Assembly: GCF_040744945.1 (NCBI RefSeq)
Contig: NZ_CP160453.1
Location: 5,518,001 to 5,582,000, forward strand
Length of the DNA: 64,000 nt
Reading direction: 5' to 3'
Source: Saccharothrix sp. HUAS TT1
Lineage (GTDB): Bacteria > Actinomycetota > Actinomycetes > Mycobacteriales > Pseudonocardiaceae
The position numbers and the translations under genes were made by a program. The notes under the pieces were generated by a model, which saw only the letters and a list, made by a program, of their open reading frames with translations, was not told the origin of the DNA and searched no databases. Positions 33,292 through 44,647 of the stretch are shown in pieces (within the stretch, counting starts at the first letter, position 1; the number at the start of each line of letters is the position of its first letter).

Positions 33292-35268
33292 TCAGACCTT
33301 GGGCGCGAGCGCGAAGAACCGCCGCTGCCACAGCGACACGAGTTCCGCGCGCACCTCGTCGGTGAGCCGCCCGGCCAGCGCGGCCACCGTGCTGACCCCG
33401 TCCGCCGCCGCCAGCAGGTCGAACACGGCGGGCGACACGGTCGCCGACGGGCCGAACGAGTGGTCCAGGTAGACCTCGCCGCGCACCTGCTCACCGGGCC
33501 GCCAGTCCTGGCGCAGCCGGGCGCCCGGGCGCGGGGTGAGCACCAGGTCGTCCAGCGCCCGCTCCACCGGCGTCCGCCGCCGGACCAGGAAGTCCTCCAC
33601 CACGAGCACGTCGATGTCGGTGGTCAGGTAGCCGGTGACCACGTCGAGCACGGACTGCACGATCGGCTCGGCGTTGTTGTTGAACGAGGTGTTGAGCAGC
33701 ACCGGCGTGCCGGTCAGCTCGCCGAACCGGGTGATCAACCGGTGGAAGCGCGCGTTCGCCCCCGGTGCGACCACCTGGACGCGGGCCGTGCCGTCGACGT
33801 GCGTGACCGCGCCCAGCTCGGCCCGCCGGTCCTCGCGCACGTGCACCACGAACGACATGAACCCGTGCTCGGCCTCGGTGCCGGTGAGGTCGAAGTAGGT
33901 GGCCGCGGCCTCCGGCGTGACGGCGGGCGCGAACGGCCGGAAGCCCTCCCGCTTCTTCACCATGGCGTTGATCCGGTCCCGGTTCTCCGCCGGGCGGGCG
34001 TCGGCGAGGATGCTCCGGTTGCCCAGCGCGCGCGGGCCGAACTCGGAGCGGCCGTGCGCCCAGCCGACGACCGCGCCGCCTGCCAGCAGCTCCGCCGTCG
34101 CGGCCACCACGTCCGGCGAGCGCTCGACCTCCACCACACCGCTCCACGCGCGCAGCTCGCGCTCCACCTCGTCCGGGCCGCCGAGGTCCGGTCCCAGGCT
34201 CGCGCTCACCAACCGCTCGACCCTGGTGTGCGGCCGGCCGAACCGCTGGGCGGCGACGATCGCCGCGCCCTCCGCCGCGCCGGCGTCGTGCGACGACGGG
34301 TGCACGAACACCTCCTCGAACAGTCCCGAGCGCAGGATCACGCCGTTGAGGCTGCTGTTGTGCGCGACCCCGCCGGTGAAGCAGAGCCGGGTCGCCCCGG
34401 TCTGCCGCGCCCAGTGCGCGATCACGTGCATGGCGATCGTTTCCAGCGTCTCCTGGAGCCCGGCCGCGAAATCCTTGTGCTCCTGCGTCACCGGTTCACC
34501 GGCCCGCCGGGCGGCGAATCCGCGCGCGTAGAACGGCGCGACGGTCGGATTGATCTCGACCAGTGACGGGATCATCTCGTATTCACCGTCGGGCAGCAGG
34601 CGGTACAGGCTGCGGAACTGCTCGCGGAACGTCGCCGGGTCGCCGTACGGGGCCAGTCCCATCACTTTGTACTCGTCGCCGAAACCGTAGCCGACGTGGC
34701 CGATCGCGTCCTGGTACAGCTGGCCGAGCGATTGCGGCACCGAATACGACTTCAGCTCCCGCAGTTCGCCGGAACCGGCCAGGTGGATGGTCGTCGAGTC
34801 GTTCTCGCCGCGACCGTCCATCACCACGACCAGGGCGTCCGACATGCCCGACCGGGCGAACGACGACCAGGCGTGCGCGACGTGGTGCCGGGTGAACACC
34901 ACCCGGTCCGGGTCCACCTCCCAGTCGAAGTGCTCGCGGAACCGGTCGCGGAGCAGGTCCAGGCCGTAGCGCACCGGCTGCACCGGTGTGGCCACGTGGA
35001 AGTTGCCCAACCCCAGGTCGACCAGGTCCTGGCCGAAGTAGTAGCCGATCGCGTCGACGTCCTCCGGCCGGGCGCCGGCCAGGTCCAGGCACGCCCGGAT
35101 CGCGCCGGCCGGGAACCTGTTCGTCTTCTTGATCCGGTTGAACCGCTCCTCCTCGGCCGCGGCCACCAGCTCGCCGTCGGCCACCAGGCACGCGGACGCG
35201 TCGTGCATGTAGGTCCGGTACAGGGCCGGCATCAGGTCGAAATGCCCGCTTATGCCCAACGTCAGCAT
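33292..35268 (-). CDS. O-carbamoyltransferase, NodU/CmcH/TobZ family
   Basis: The 658-residue product has the full family architecture. The N-terminal Kae1-like domain starts LGISGHF..HDASACL, has EEERFNR and the metal-binding HHVAH near residues 128-132, then DGRGE near 151. The C-terminal YrdC-like domain has the segment [12 protein letters not shown]. Known members such as CmcH, TobZ, NodU and GdmN use carbamoyl phosphate and ATP, through a carbamoyl-adenylate, to carbamoylate a hydroxyl of a sugar or polyketide. ATG 35268 is preceded by an AGGAG box. It is convergent with the PKS operon and divergent from the isonitrile operon. The likely substrate is the polyketide or its sugar; the acceptor cannot be read from the sequence. 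Confidence 0.93.
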   Translation of the reverse strand: MLTLGISGHFDLMPALYRTYMHDASACLVADGELVAAAEEERFNRIKKTNRFPAGAIRACLDLAGARPEDVDAIGYYFGQDLVDLGLGNFHVATPVQPVRYGLDLLRDRFREHFDWEVDPDRVVFTRHHVAHAWSSFARSGMSDALVVVMDGRGENDSTTIHLAGSGELRELKSYSVPQSLGQLYQDAIGHVGYGFGDEYKVMGLAPYGDPATFREQFRSLYRLLPDGEYEMIPSLVEINPTVAPFYARGFAARRAGEPVTQEHKDFAAGLQETLETIAMHVIAHWARQTGATRLCFTGGVAHNSSLNGVILRSGLFEEVFVHPSSHDAGAAEGAAIVAAQRFGRPHTRVERLVSASLGPDLGGPDEVERELRAWSGVVEVERSPDVVAATAELLAGGAVVGWAHGRSEFGPRALGNRSILADARPAENRDRINAMVKKREGFRPFAPAVTPEAAATYFDLTGTEAEHGFMSFVVHVREDRRAELGAVTHVDGTARVQVVAPGANARFHRLITRFGELTGTPVLLNTSFNNNAEPIVQSVLDVVTGYLTTDIDVLVVEDFLVRRRTPVERALDDLVLTPRPGARLRQDWRPGEQVRGEVYLDHSFGPSATVSPAVFDLLAAADGVSTVAALAGRLTDEVRAELVSLWQRRFFALAPKV

Positions 35269-35606
35269 GCCGCTCCACTCCTGTCAGGGCCCGCGCTGGT
35301 TCTCGAATAACCGAACCACGGCGGTTCCGGGTGCCATACCGCTGTTCGGCCGGTTGATCCGAATGGCAATTCGGGAACTAATGGAATCGTCTCAAGTCAA
35401 TCGTGGTTGCCGAACTGTTATTATGTCCGTCCTGTGGTAACCGCGCGCCCGGCGACCCCTCGGATTGTGGTTGACGTCATGTATTCGATGGCTCATAGTT
35501 GGCGCCTGGAGCTCCATTCTTCTCCAATATTCCAAGTGGCTCGAGAACCGCCCCGCACCGCTATTTGCGGTGCCTGCTGCTCACCGGCTCGGGAAAGAGG
35601 AGTTCC
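35269..35606. other. Lower-GC divergent intergenic region
   Basis: This 338-bp gap separates the starts of the carbamoyltransferase and the isonitrile synthase. It is clearly more AT-rich than its surroundings (for example the TTATTATG stretch near 35420). It contains a promoter for the rightward operon, and presumably one for the leftward gene that I could not define. No convincing ORF is seen in it. Confidence 0.7.
35471..35499 (+). promoter_or_regulatory. Predicted promoter of the isonitrile operon
   Basis: TTGACG (35471-35476) and CATAGT (35494-35499) are separated by 17 bp, a near-consensus housekeeping sigma factor arrangement. It would give a leader of about 100 nt before the ATG at 35607. 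Confidence 0.55.
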
Positions 35607-36569
35607 ATGGCCGATCGACAAGCGGAGCACATCGAGGCCGTACTGGATTTGATGATGGGGCACCAACGGCTGCTGCCCGACCCGGGCACGGCGCACGGCG
35701 CCCGCTGCGCGCACTGCCGCGCCGCCCAGCGCGCCAAGGTCGAGGTCCACGTGCGCGCCGGGCGCGCCATCCCCATGCTGCTGCCGGCCTTCCCGGCGAA
35801 GTCGCCCAACCCGGACAAGGTGCTCGGCCACCTGCCGGACCTCGCCGAGGAGCTGTCCATCGCGTTCCTCGAAGCGCTCTGCGCCCGCGTCCGGGCGGTC
35901 TACCCGCCCGGCGCGCGGCTGATCATCTGCTCCGACGGGCGGGTGTTCAACGACCTGGTGCGGATACCGGACCCGCACGTGTCGGACTACCAGCGGGAGA
36001 TGCACGACCTCCTGCGGCGGCTCGGCGCCGAGCACATCGGCCTGTACAGCCTGGACGACGTGTACCCGGACGCCGACCCGGCGCAGATGCGCCGGAAGCT
36101 GTGGGCCGACCACGCGCCGGACATGGCGGCGCTGCGGGAGGAGGTGCGCGGCGGCGGCCCGGTGCTCGGGCTGTACCGCGGCATCACCCGCTTCCTGTTC
36201 GAGGACGCGAAGACCCCCGGTTTCCGGGGCAGCAACGCGACCCTGCAGCGGGAGAGCCGCCAACGCGCCTACGAGGTGATCGGGCGCAGCCAGGCGTGGG
36301 GCAACCTGCTGGCCGTCATCCACCCGGACGCCGTCCGGCTGTCCATCCACCCCCAGCCGTGCGGCCACGAGAAGTTCGGCATCTTCCTGCAACACGACGG
36401 CGACGAGGACCGCTGGCTCACGCCGTGGCACGCCGTCGCCGTCGAGCAGCGCGGGCGCTTCCGGCTGATGAAGCACCGCGCCGCCAAGGAGGCGGGCGGG
36501 CGGCTCGTGCTGCGCCGCGGCCGCCCCTCGCACTACCTGCTGCCCACCACCGCATCCCAGAAGGGTTGA
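35607..36569 (+). CDS. isnA: Isonitrile synthase (PvcA/IsnA/DIT1 family)
   Basis: The start is ATG 35607, behind GAAAGAGGAG. The 320-residue product matches the family in length (PvcA is about 330). It shows the hallmark segments LLPAFPAKSPNP (about 58-69), ICSDGRVF (107-114), a mid-protein block with YRGITRFLFED, and the C-terminal RLSIHPQPCGHEKFGI. Characterised members convert the amino group of L-tyrosine or L-tryptophan into an isonitrile using a carbon from ribulose-5-phosphate. The next gene, four bases on, encodes the matching PvcB/IsnB-type oxygenase, so the pair should make an amino-acid-derived isonitrile, probably a vinyl isonitrile. Tyr versus Trp use cannot be told from the motifs I can see. 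A CAHC pair near residues 34-37 is an unexplained extra. Confidence 0.93.
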   Translation: MADRQAEHIEAVLDLMMGHQRLLPDPGTAHGARCAHCRAAQRAKVEVHVRAGRAIPMLLPAFPAKSPNPDKVLGHLPDLAEELSIAFLEALCARVRAVYPPGARLIICSDGRVFNDLVRIPDPHVSDYQREMHDLLRRLGAEHIGLYSLDDVYPDADPAQMRRKLWADHAPDMAALREEVRGGGPVLGLYRGITRFLFEDAKTPGFRGSNATLQRESRQRAYEVIGRSQAWGNLLAVIHPDAVRLSIHPQPCGHEKFGIFLQHDGDEDRWLTPWHAVAVEQRGRFRLMKHRAAKEAGGRLVLRRGRPSHYLLPTTASQKG

Positions 36570-36573
36570 CGAG

Positions 36574-37428
36574 ATGTCCTCAGCCACCACCGCTCCGGGA
36601 ACCACCTGGAACACCGAGCCGTTGTCCCCGTTCGGCGTGCTGGTCACCGCCGGGGCGCCCGACCAGCCGTTCACCGCGCCCGCGATCGAGGAGGTGCGCG
36701 CCCTGGTGCGCGCGGAACACCTCGTCGTGCTGCGCGGGTTCACGCCGCCGGCCGACGGGCCGGCGCTGGAAGCCTACGGGCGTTCGTGGGGCGAGGTGCT
36801 GGAGTGGTCCTTCGGCACCGTCTTCGACGTCCTGGCCCACGACGAGCCCGAGGACCACGCGTTCGACACCACCTTCATGCCGATGCACTGGGACGGCATG
36901 TACGCGCGGTTCGTCCCGGAGTTCCAGATCTTCCACTGCCTGACCGCGCCGGTCGGCGCTTCAGGGGGGCGGACGCTGTTCACCGACACCGGCCGGCTCG
37001 TCGCCGACACCGACCCCGGGACGCTGCGGCGCTGGCGGTCGGTGGTGCTGGAGTACCGCAACCCCAAGGTCAGCCACTACGGCGGCCTGGTGGTCTCCCC
37101 GCTGGTCGAACCGCACCCGCTGACCGGCGAGCCGACCCTGAGGTTCCTCGAACCGGTGCCCGAGGGGGTGGAGATCCTGAACCCGCCGAACGTGGCGGTG
37201 GCCGACCTCGGGCCGGAGGAGGCGCGGGCCGTCGTGGAGGAGGTGCGCTCGGCGCTGTACGACCCGAGGTACATGTACGGGCACTCGTGGCAGCCCGGGG
37301 ACGTGCTGATCACCGACAACTACTCGCTGCTGCACACGCGTGAGCCGTACGAGCGCGGACTGCCCCGGCACCTGCGGCGCGTCCACGTCCTGGGCGACCC
37401 GCCGCACCGCAGCAGGCTGACGGTCTGA
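36574..37428 (+). CDS. isnB: Fe(II)/2-oxoglutarate oxygenase, PvcB/IsnB-like
   Basis: ATG 36574 lies four bases after the isonitrile synthase stop, so the two form one transcript. The 284-residue TauD/TfdA-fold protein has the iron ligands HWD (about 105-107) and a distal His in DNYSLLHTREPY (about 254). A following Arg-rich segment (HLRRVHV) probably binds 2-oxoglutarate. PvcB-type partners of PvcA/IsnA oxidatively decarboxylate or desaturate the tyrosine isonitrile to a vinyl isonitrile, as in paerucumarin and rhabduscin biosynthesis. Pairing and length support that role here; the exact outcome is inference. Confidence 0.9.
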   Translation: MSSATTAPGTTWNTEPLSPFGVLVTAGAPDQPFTAPAIEEVRALVRAEHLVVLRGFTPPADGPALEAYGRSWGEVLEWSFGTVFDVLAHDEPEDHAFDTTFMPMHWDGMYARFVPEFQIFHCLTAPVGASGGRTLFTDTGRLVADTDPGTLRRWRSVVLEYRNPKVSHYGGLVVSPLVEPHPLTGEPTLRFLEPVPEGVEILNPPNVAVADLGPEEARAVVEEVRSALYDPRYMYGHSWQPGDVLITDNYSLLHTREPYERGLPRHLRRVHVLGDPPHRSRLTV

Positions 37429-37464
37429 CCCGACCGCGCTGTTGCCGCGACCGGCCGACGAGCA

Positions 37465-37500
37465 CCCCGCCCGGAACCCGCGTTCGGGCGCCGGGCGGGG
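37465..37500 (+). terminator. Hairpin terminator after the isonitrile operon
   Basis: A 10-bp perfect GC stem (CCCCGCCCGG at 37465-37474 with its complement at 37491-37500) lies 36 bases after the oxygenase stop. The rest of the 241-bp gap to 37670 holds only imperfect CCGGC-rich direct repeats and no gene that I can support. Confidence 0.6.
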
Positions 37501-37669
37501 CGCTCGCGCCGGCCGGACCGTGCCGGCTGTCGCGCCGGCCGGGCCGCGCGGGTTGCTGCGCCATCCCGGCCGTGTGGCCTGTAGTACTGGCTGGGTCGTG
37601 CCGGCTGGGCCGTGCGGGCTGTCGCGTCGACCTGGCCGAGTCCTGCCGAGCCCTGACCGAGTCGTCGCG

Positions 37670-38491
37670 CTAGCCGATCCGGGCGATTCCCGCGTAGCCG
37701 AGCGGCCGGGCGAAGCTGTCGCGTTCCGCCGGGTCGTCCGGTCGCCAGTCGGACAGGAACACCAGTCCCGGTTGGACCAGCCGCACGCCCTGGCCGAAGA
37801 ACCCGAGCACGTCCCGGTGGTCCCGGATCCGCAGCCGCAGCCCGGCCGCCTCGTACGCCTGCGCGAACCGCGCCATCTCCTCCCGCAACTCCGGGTCGGC
37901 GTACTCGCTCGCCATGTGCGAGATCGCCAGCGCGCTGCCGGGCGCCAACCGCTCCCGGTAGGCCGCGATCAGGTCACCGGGCCGGTCGTCGTCGGGGACG
38001 AACATCAGCACGCCCACCGCCAGCAGCGCCACCGGCTCGGAGAAGTCGATCAGCCGCCGGGTCTCGGGGTGGTCCAGGATCGCCCCGGGCTCCCGGATGT
38101 CGGCCTGGAGGATCGTGGCGAACGGGTTGTCCGCCAGCAGCCGCCGACCGTGCGCGCAGGCCACCGGGTCGACGTCCACGTACACCACCCGCGCGCCGGG
38201 GACCCGCCGCTGCGCGACCTGGTGCACGTTGCCCGCCGTCGGCAGGCCCGAGCCGATGTCCAGGAACTGCCGGATGCCCTGGTCGAGGCAGAACCCGACG
38301 GCCCGGCGCTGGAACGACCGGTTGAGCCGGGCGGCGGCCCGCATCACGGGCGCGATCCGCAGCGCCCGCTCGGCGAACTCGCGGTCGACCTCGAAGTTGT
38401 CCGTGCCGCCCAGGAAGTAGTCGTAGGCACGGGCGGCCGACGGCACGCCGGTGTCCACCTCGCTGGGTGGGTCCAGGGTCGATGACGACAT
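37670..38491 (-). CDS. SAM-dependent methyltransferase, DUF574 (Methyltransf_19) type
   Basis: The 273-residue product has the family's N-terminal signature ARAYDYFLGGTDNFEVDRE. It also has the SAM-binding LDIGSGLPTAGNVH loop, an acidic YVDVDP strand end and a VGVLMFVPDD segment. The start is ATG 38491, behind GGGAGG; an in-frame upstream start at 38605 lacks a comparable box. These methyltransferases are numerous in actinomycetes and rarely have known substrates. It is a single gene on the - strand after the isonitrile operon, so a tailoring role is possible but not indicated. Confidence 0.88.
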   Translation of the reverse strand: MSSSTLDPPSEVDTGVPSAARAYDYFLGGTDNFEVDREFAERALRIAPVMRAAARLNRSFQRRAVGFCLDQGIRQFLDIGSGLPTAGNVHQVAQRRVPGARVVYVDVDPVACAHGRRLLADNPFATILQADIREPGAILDHPETRRLIDFSEPVALLAVGVLMFVPDDDRPGDLIAAYRERLAPGSALAISHMASEYADPELREEMARFAQAYEAAGLRLRIRDHRDVLGFFGQGVRLVQPGLVFLSDWRPDDPAERDSFARPLGYAGIARIG

Positions 38492-38655
38492 CTGCTTGGC
38501 CTCCCGCCGTGCCGGCCGGTTCTCTACCCCCTCAGCGTAAGGTTGCGCAACGCGTTCGGCTAACCGCGAAGCGTAAGTGGGCACGAAGGAAGAACCGGTG
38601 TTCACCGGGTGGAATCCGACAGTTGCTCAGTTCCGGGGAGGCTGCAGGGTGGCCG

Positions 38656-39432
38656 TCAAGCCCCGCGCTCGTACAGGACGACGTCGAAGACCCCGTCCCA
38701 GCTGCCGCCCCGGCCGCCGAAGGACTGGACGGTGATGATCGCCAACCGCTCGTCGCTCGTCGTGAAGCAGATCAGGCTCTCGCCCATCGTGTAGCCGCTG
38801 ACGCTGTCCTTCTGGGGCCTCGTGCTGCTTTCGCACTTCTGGGGCTCTGCGTCATCGACCCCCACCAGGGAGACCTTCGACCTCCCGTAGACCTTCGGTC
38901 CCGGTGAGAACAGGATGTGGCTGTTGATGTCACCGGGGTAGCGGAATTCGTACTCCGGCCCGCCTTCCAGGCTCGCCTTCTCGGTGTCGAGGTCGACGTA
39001 CGACGACGGCGACACGAGGAGCCGGTACCGGCGGCTCTCGACGTAGGGCGCGGCTGACTCGCCCGAGGTCGTGATCGGCGTTGACGTGCCCGAGGTCGTG
39101 GTGGGCCCGGAGGTTGCCCGCTCGTCCGGACCGCCGTCGGCATCGGACGCCACCGTGCCCACGACGAGGCTGGCGCCCAGTGCCGCGGCCAGGCTGAACG
39201 CGGCGGCGACAGCGGGCTTGCCGTGCCTGTTGAAGCGGAAGTGCCCGACGAAGGAGAGGACGAGCAGCACCCCGCCGAGGACGCCCGCGGCGAGCGGGTT
39301 CGCGCTGAAGGGGAAGAAGTCGTTGTCGGAGGCGAGGCTGAGGAGCGCGACCAGGACCCCTGTGACCCCGGCGATGGCCCCCACCTTCGCGCTCAAACCC
39401 TCTTTCGGGGGCTGGCCCTGCTGGTGCGTCAT
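38656..39432 (-). CDS. Hypothetical membrane-anchored protein with an exported C-terminal domain
   Basis: This 258-residue protein has three hydrophobic segments in its first 100 residues (around 18-35, 45-63 and 74-93). A Thr/Ser/Gly-rich linker (about 105-128) and a soluble C-terminal domain of about 130 residues with two Cys follow. I do not recognise the family. The layout suggests a membrane anchor with a surface-exposed domain. ATG 39432 is preceded by GGGGGAT. It lies between a methyltransferase and a xylanase, all on the - strand with gaps, so no functional link is shown. Confidence 0.75.
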   Translation of the reverse strand: MTHQQGQPPKEGLSAKVGAIAGVTGVLVALLSLASDNDFFPFSANPLAAGVLGGVLLVLSFVGHFRFNRHGKPAVAAAFSLAAALGASLVVGTVASDADGGPDERATSGPTTTSGTSTPITTSGESAAPYVESRRYRLLVSPSSYVDLDTEKASLEGGPEYEFRYPGDINSHILFSPGPKVYGRSKVSLVGVDDAEPQKCESSTRPQKDSVSGYTMGESLICFTTSDERLAIITVQSFGGRGGSWDGVFDVVLYERGA

Positions 39433-39505
39433 GGCATCCCCCGGGTCTGGCGGTGCACCGTCCGAGCGGCTTCCTGAGAAGTGATCGCCTCCCGGTGTGG
39501 TGCCG

Positions 39506-41906
<2,401 letters not shown>

Positions 41907-42007
41907 GGGTGATCTCCTCGGGTGGGGGGACTGCTCTTGCCGAGGATCGGATCGACTGCCACCCTCAGCCCGGCAACTGGGGTAATCGCTCGTCAGGACG
42001 GTGCTCG

Positions 42008-43015
42008 GTGCAGGATTCGCTCACGCCGGACGAGACGGACCTGAAACTCGTCCACGCGCTGCAGGCCGCGCCGCGGGCGACGTGGCACGAGGTCGGGCGG
42101 TCGCTCGGCATCGACCCGGTCACCGCGGCCCGGCGCTGGCAGGCGCTCGTGGACGCCGGGTCCGCGCGCGTCACCGCCTACCCCGAGGTGCGCCGGTGGG
42201 CCGAGGACCACTGCAACGCGTTCATCGAGCTGGACCTCGAACCGACCGCCCGCGCGCACGCGGTCGAGGTGCTGTCCCGCGTGCCGCAGGTGGCGTCGAT
42301 CTCGGTCATCAGCAGTGGCCGCGACCTGTTCCTGACCCTGCTCACCCCGGACCTCGCGACGCTGTCCCACGTGGTGCTGGACCGGCTGCACGGCCTGCCC
42401 GGACTGCGCCGGACGCGCACGCACACGGTCACCACCGTCTACGGCGAGGGCAGCCACTGGCGGCTCGGCGCGCTCGAACCCGGCCGGCCCGGCGGCCGGT
42501 CCCGGCCGAGGGGGAGCCGCCCGGTCTGGAAGCCGCACCACCGGGAGGTGCTGCGGGCGCTGGACGACGGCCGCCGCCCGGCGGCCGGGATCGCGGCCCG
42601 CACCGGCCGCAGCGGGTCCACCGTCCGCCGGTGGCTCAACGAGATGGTCGGCGGCGGGCTGCTGTCGCTGCGGTGCGAGGTCGCCCAGCCGGTCACCGGG
42701 TGGCCGATCGCCGCCACGTTCTGGGCCAGGGTGCCGCCGGACGAGCTGGACCGCACCGCGACCGCGCTGACCGAGCTGCCCGAGGTCCGGTTGTGCGCGG
42801 CCGTCACCGGCGCGGACAACCTGGTGCTGACGCTGTGGCTGCGGTCGCTCGGCGACATCCAGCGGCTGGAGGCGGAGCTGGCCAGGCGGCTGCCCGCGCT
42901 CACCCTCACCGACCGCGCCGTGACGTTGCGCGCGGTGAAGCGGATGGGGTGCCTGCTGGACGAGCGCGGCCGGATCACCGACGTCGTGCCGATCGACCCC
43001 TGGGCGACCGGCTGA
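42008..43015 (+). CDS. Lrp/AsnC-family regulator with duplicated HTH and ligand domains
   Basis: The GTG start at 42008 follows GGACGG. The 335-residue product is about twice a normal Lrp. The first HTH (TDLKLVHALQ, about 8-60) is followed by a RAM-like domain, VASISVISSGRDLFLTL, around residues 90-150. A basic linker (GRSRPRGSRPVWK) leads to a second HTH (HREVLRAL..IAARTGRSGSTVRRWL) and a second RAM (VRLCAAVTGADNLVLTLWL). The duplicated form is common in actinomycetes. It would let one chain act like a dimer. The likely target is the divergent M20 gene; the effector is probably an amino acid or an acyl derivative. Confidence 0.88.
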   Translation: MQDSLTPDETDLKLVHALQAAPRATWHEVGRSLGIDPVTAARRWQALVDAGSARVTAYPEVRRWAEDHCNAFIELDLEPTARAHAVEVLSRVPQVASISVISSGRDLFLTLLTPDLATLSHVVLDRLHGLPGLRRTRTHTVTTVYGEGSHWRLGALEPGRPGGRSRPRGSRPVWKPHHREVLRALDDGRRPAAGIAARTGRSGSTVRRWLNEMVGGGLLSLRCEVAQPVTGWPIAATFWARVPPDELDRTATALTELPEVRLCAAVTGADNLVLTLWLRSLGDIQRLEAELARRLPALTLTDRAVTLRAVKRMGCLLDERGRITDVVPIDPWATG

Positions 43016-43033
43016 CCGCGTAGGTTCGCCGCC

Positions 43034-44035
43034 ATGCGCGTCCTGTTCGCCGCCCTCGCCTCCGCGGGGCACACCTACCCGTTGATCCCCCTCGCGATCG
43101 CTGCGCGCGACGCCGGGCACGAAGTGCACTTCGCCGCGGGGGAGGAGGTGCACCCGCCGCTGGCCGCCAACGGCCTGCGCCCGTTCCGCCCGGCCGACGC
43201 GTTCTACGAGATGTACCCCGAAGACCTCGCGCCGGAGCTGGACCGGCTGCGGCCCGACCTCGTCGTGCACGGGTGGGGCGTGCCGGGAGCGGCTGTCGCC
43301 GCGCACCGCGCCGGCATCCCCGGCCTGTGGCACGGCTTCGGCCGGATGTTCCCCGAGGGCATCGGCTTCGACCTGCCGACGCGCAACGCCGAAGCGCCCG
43401 GCCTGCCGCACCTGGACATCTGCCCGCCGTCGTTGCAGGACGAGGACTTCACCGCCGAGGCCGACCGGGTGGAACTGCGCCCCGTCGCGTACTCCGAGCC
43501 CGCCGCGCCACGCGCGTGGCGCGGCTCGCGGCCGTTGGTCTACCTCACGCTCGGCACCGCGTTCGGCACGCCGGAGCTGCTGACCACGGCCGTCGAGGGC
43601 CTGGCGGCGCTGGACGCGCACGTGGTCGTCGCCACCGGTCGGGTGCGGCCGGACCAGCTGGGCGACGTGCCGGACAACGTCACCCTGCACGGCTGGGTGC
43701 CGCAGGCCGACCTGCTGCCGCACGTCGACGTGGTCGTGCACCACGGCGGCAGCGGCACCACGCTCGGCGCGCTCGCCGTCGGCGCGCCCCAGCTGCTCCT
43801 GCCGCAGGGCGCCGACCAGTTCGCCAACGCCGAGGCCGTCCAGGCCGCCGGGGCCGGGTTGCGCCTGCTCCCGGCCGAGGTGGCCGCCGACGCCGTCGCC
43901 GACCACGTCCGGGCCCTGGCCCGGCCCGCCTCCGGCCACCGGGACGCGGCCCGGTCGATCGCCGACGAGATCGCCCGGATGCCCTCGCCGGACGAGGTGG
44001 CGCGTGACCTGGCGCAGTACGCCCGGCGCGGGTGA
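43034..44035 (+). CDS. UGT-fold glycosyltransferase, short form
   Basis: This 333-residue GT1-type enzyme starts at ATG 43034, 18 bases after the regulator. The N-terminal FAALASAGHTYPLIPLAIAA and the C-terminal VPQADLLPHVDVVVHHGG..GTTLGAL and PQGADQFANAE segments are the acceptor- and NDP-sugar-binding motifs. It is shorter than most family members (about 390-420), mainly between the two halves. It resembles enzymes annotated as macrolide or rhamnosyl glycosyltransferases. Distance from the PKS operon and its neighbours do not show a role in that pathway. Confidence 0.85.
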   Translation: MRVLFAALASAGHTYPLIPLAIAARDAGHEVHFAAGEEVHPPLAANGLRPFRPADAFYEMYPEDLAPELDRLRPDLVVHGWGVPGAAVAAHRAGIPGLWHGFGRMFPEGIGFDLPTRNAEAPGLPHLDICPPSLQDEDFTAEADRVELRPVAYSEPAAPRAWRGSRPLVYLTLGTAFGTPELLTTAVEGLAALDAHVVVATGRVRPDQLGDVPDNVTLHGWVPQADLLPHVDVVVHHGGSGTTLGALAVGAPQLLLPQGADQFANAEAVQAAGAGLRLLPAEVAADAVADHVRALARPASGHRDAARSIADEIARMPSPDEVARDLAQYARRG

Positions 44036-44109
44036 GGGACCGGGCGCCCACCGCCACCACGACCCGGTGGGCCGAGTTTGAACCGGCCGGTCGGGGTAAC
44101 ACCTGGGCC

Positions 44110-44622
44110 ATGCCGATCACGGACATCCTCCGGCGGGTCAGTTCCGCGTACTCCGCCGGCGAGCGGCGCCCGCTGAGCGGGTACCTGGCGACCCTCTGCT
44201 CGTACGGCGCGCTCGTCGCCGGCGCCACCGCGCTCGGCCGCCGGGCCGGCGTGCGATTGCCCGAACGGGTCGCCGTCGCCGACGCGATCCTCATGTCGCT
44301 GGCCACCCACAAGGCCAGCCGGCTGCTGACGAAGGGCGCCGTGACCAGCGTGCTGCGGGCGCCGTTCACGAAGTTCGAGGGCCCGGCGGGTGCGGCCGAG
44401 GTGCACGAGTCGGTGCGCGGCGACGGGGTCCGGCACGCCGCCGGCGAGCTGGTGACCTGCCCGTTCTGCTCCGGCGTGTGGATCGCCAGCGCGTTGACCG
44501 GCAGCCTGGTGTTCGCGCCGCGGGCCACCCGGCTGGCCGCGACCGTGCTGTCCGTGGTCGCGGTGTCGGACTGGTTGCAGCTCCTGGACGGCAAGCTGAA
44601 GGACACCGGGCAAGGGGGCTGA
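44110..44622 (+). CDS. DUF1360-type membrane protein
   Basis: The 170-residue product has two or three hydrophobic segments (about 26-44, 116-132 and 138-155) and the characteristic CPFCSGVW motif near residue 117. Proteins of this type, related to Bacillus YjcM/DUF1360, have unknown function. ATG 44110 is the first in-frame start inside the open frame that gives a normal N-terminus. Confidence 0.75.
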   Translation: MPITDILRRVSSAYSAGERRPLSGYLATLCSYGALVAGATALGRRAGVRLPERVAVADAILMSLATHKASRLLTKGAVTSVLRAPFTKFEGPAGAAEVHESVRGDGVRHAAGELVTCPFCSGVWIASALTGSLVFAPRATRLAATVLSVVAVSDWLQLLDGKLKDTGQGG

Positions 44623-44647
44623 CGGCCTCCGTCCGGCGGAAGCCGCC

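Noticed and set aside
37429..37669. CCGGC-rich imperfect direct repeats in the gap after the isonitrile operon, considered as a CRISPR or mobile element trace
   Set aside because: Units are short, irregular and lack constant spacing; no transposase or cas gene is near. Only the terminator hairpin is supported.
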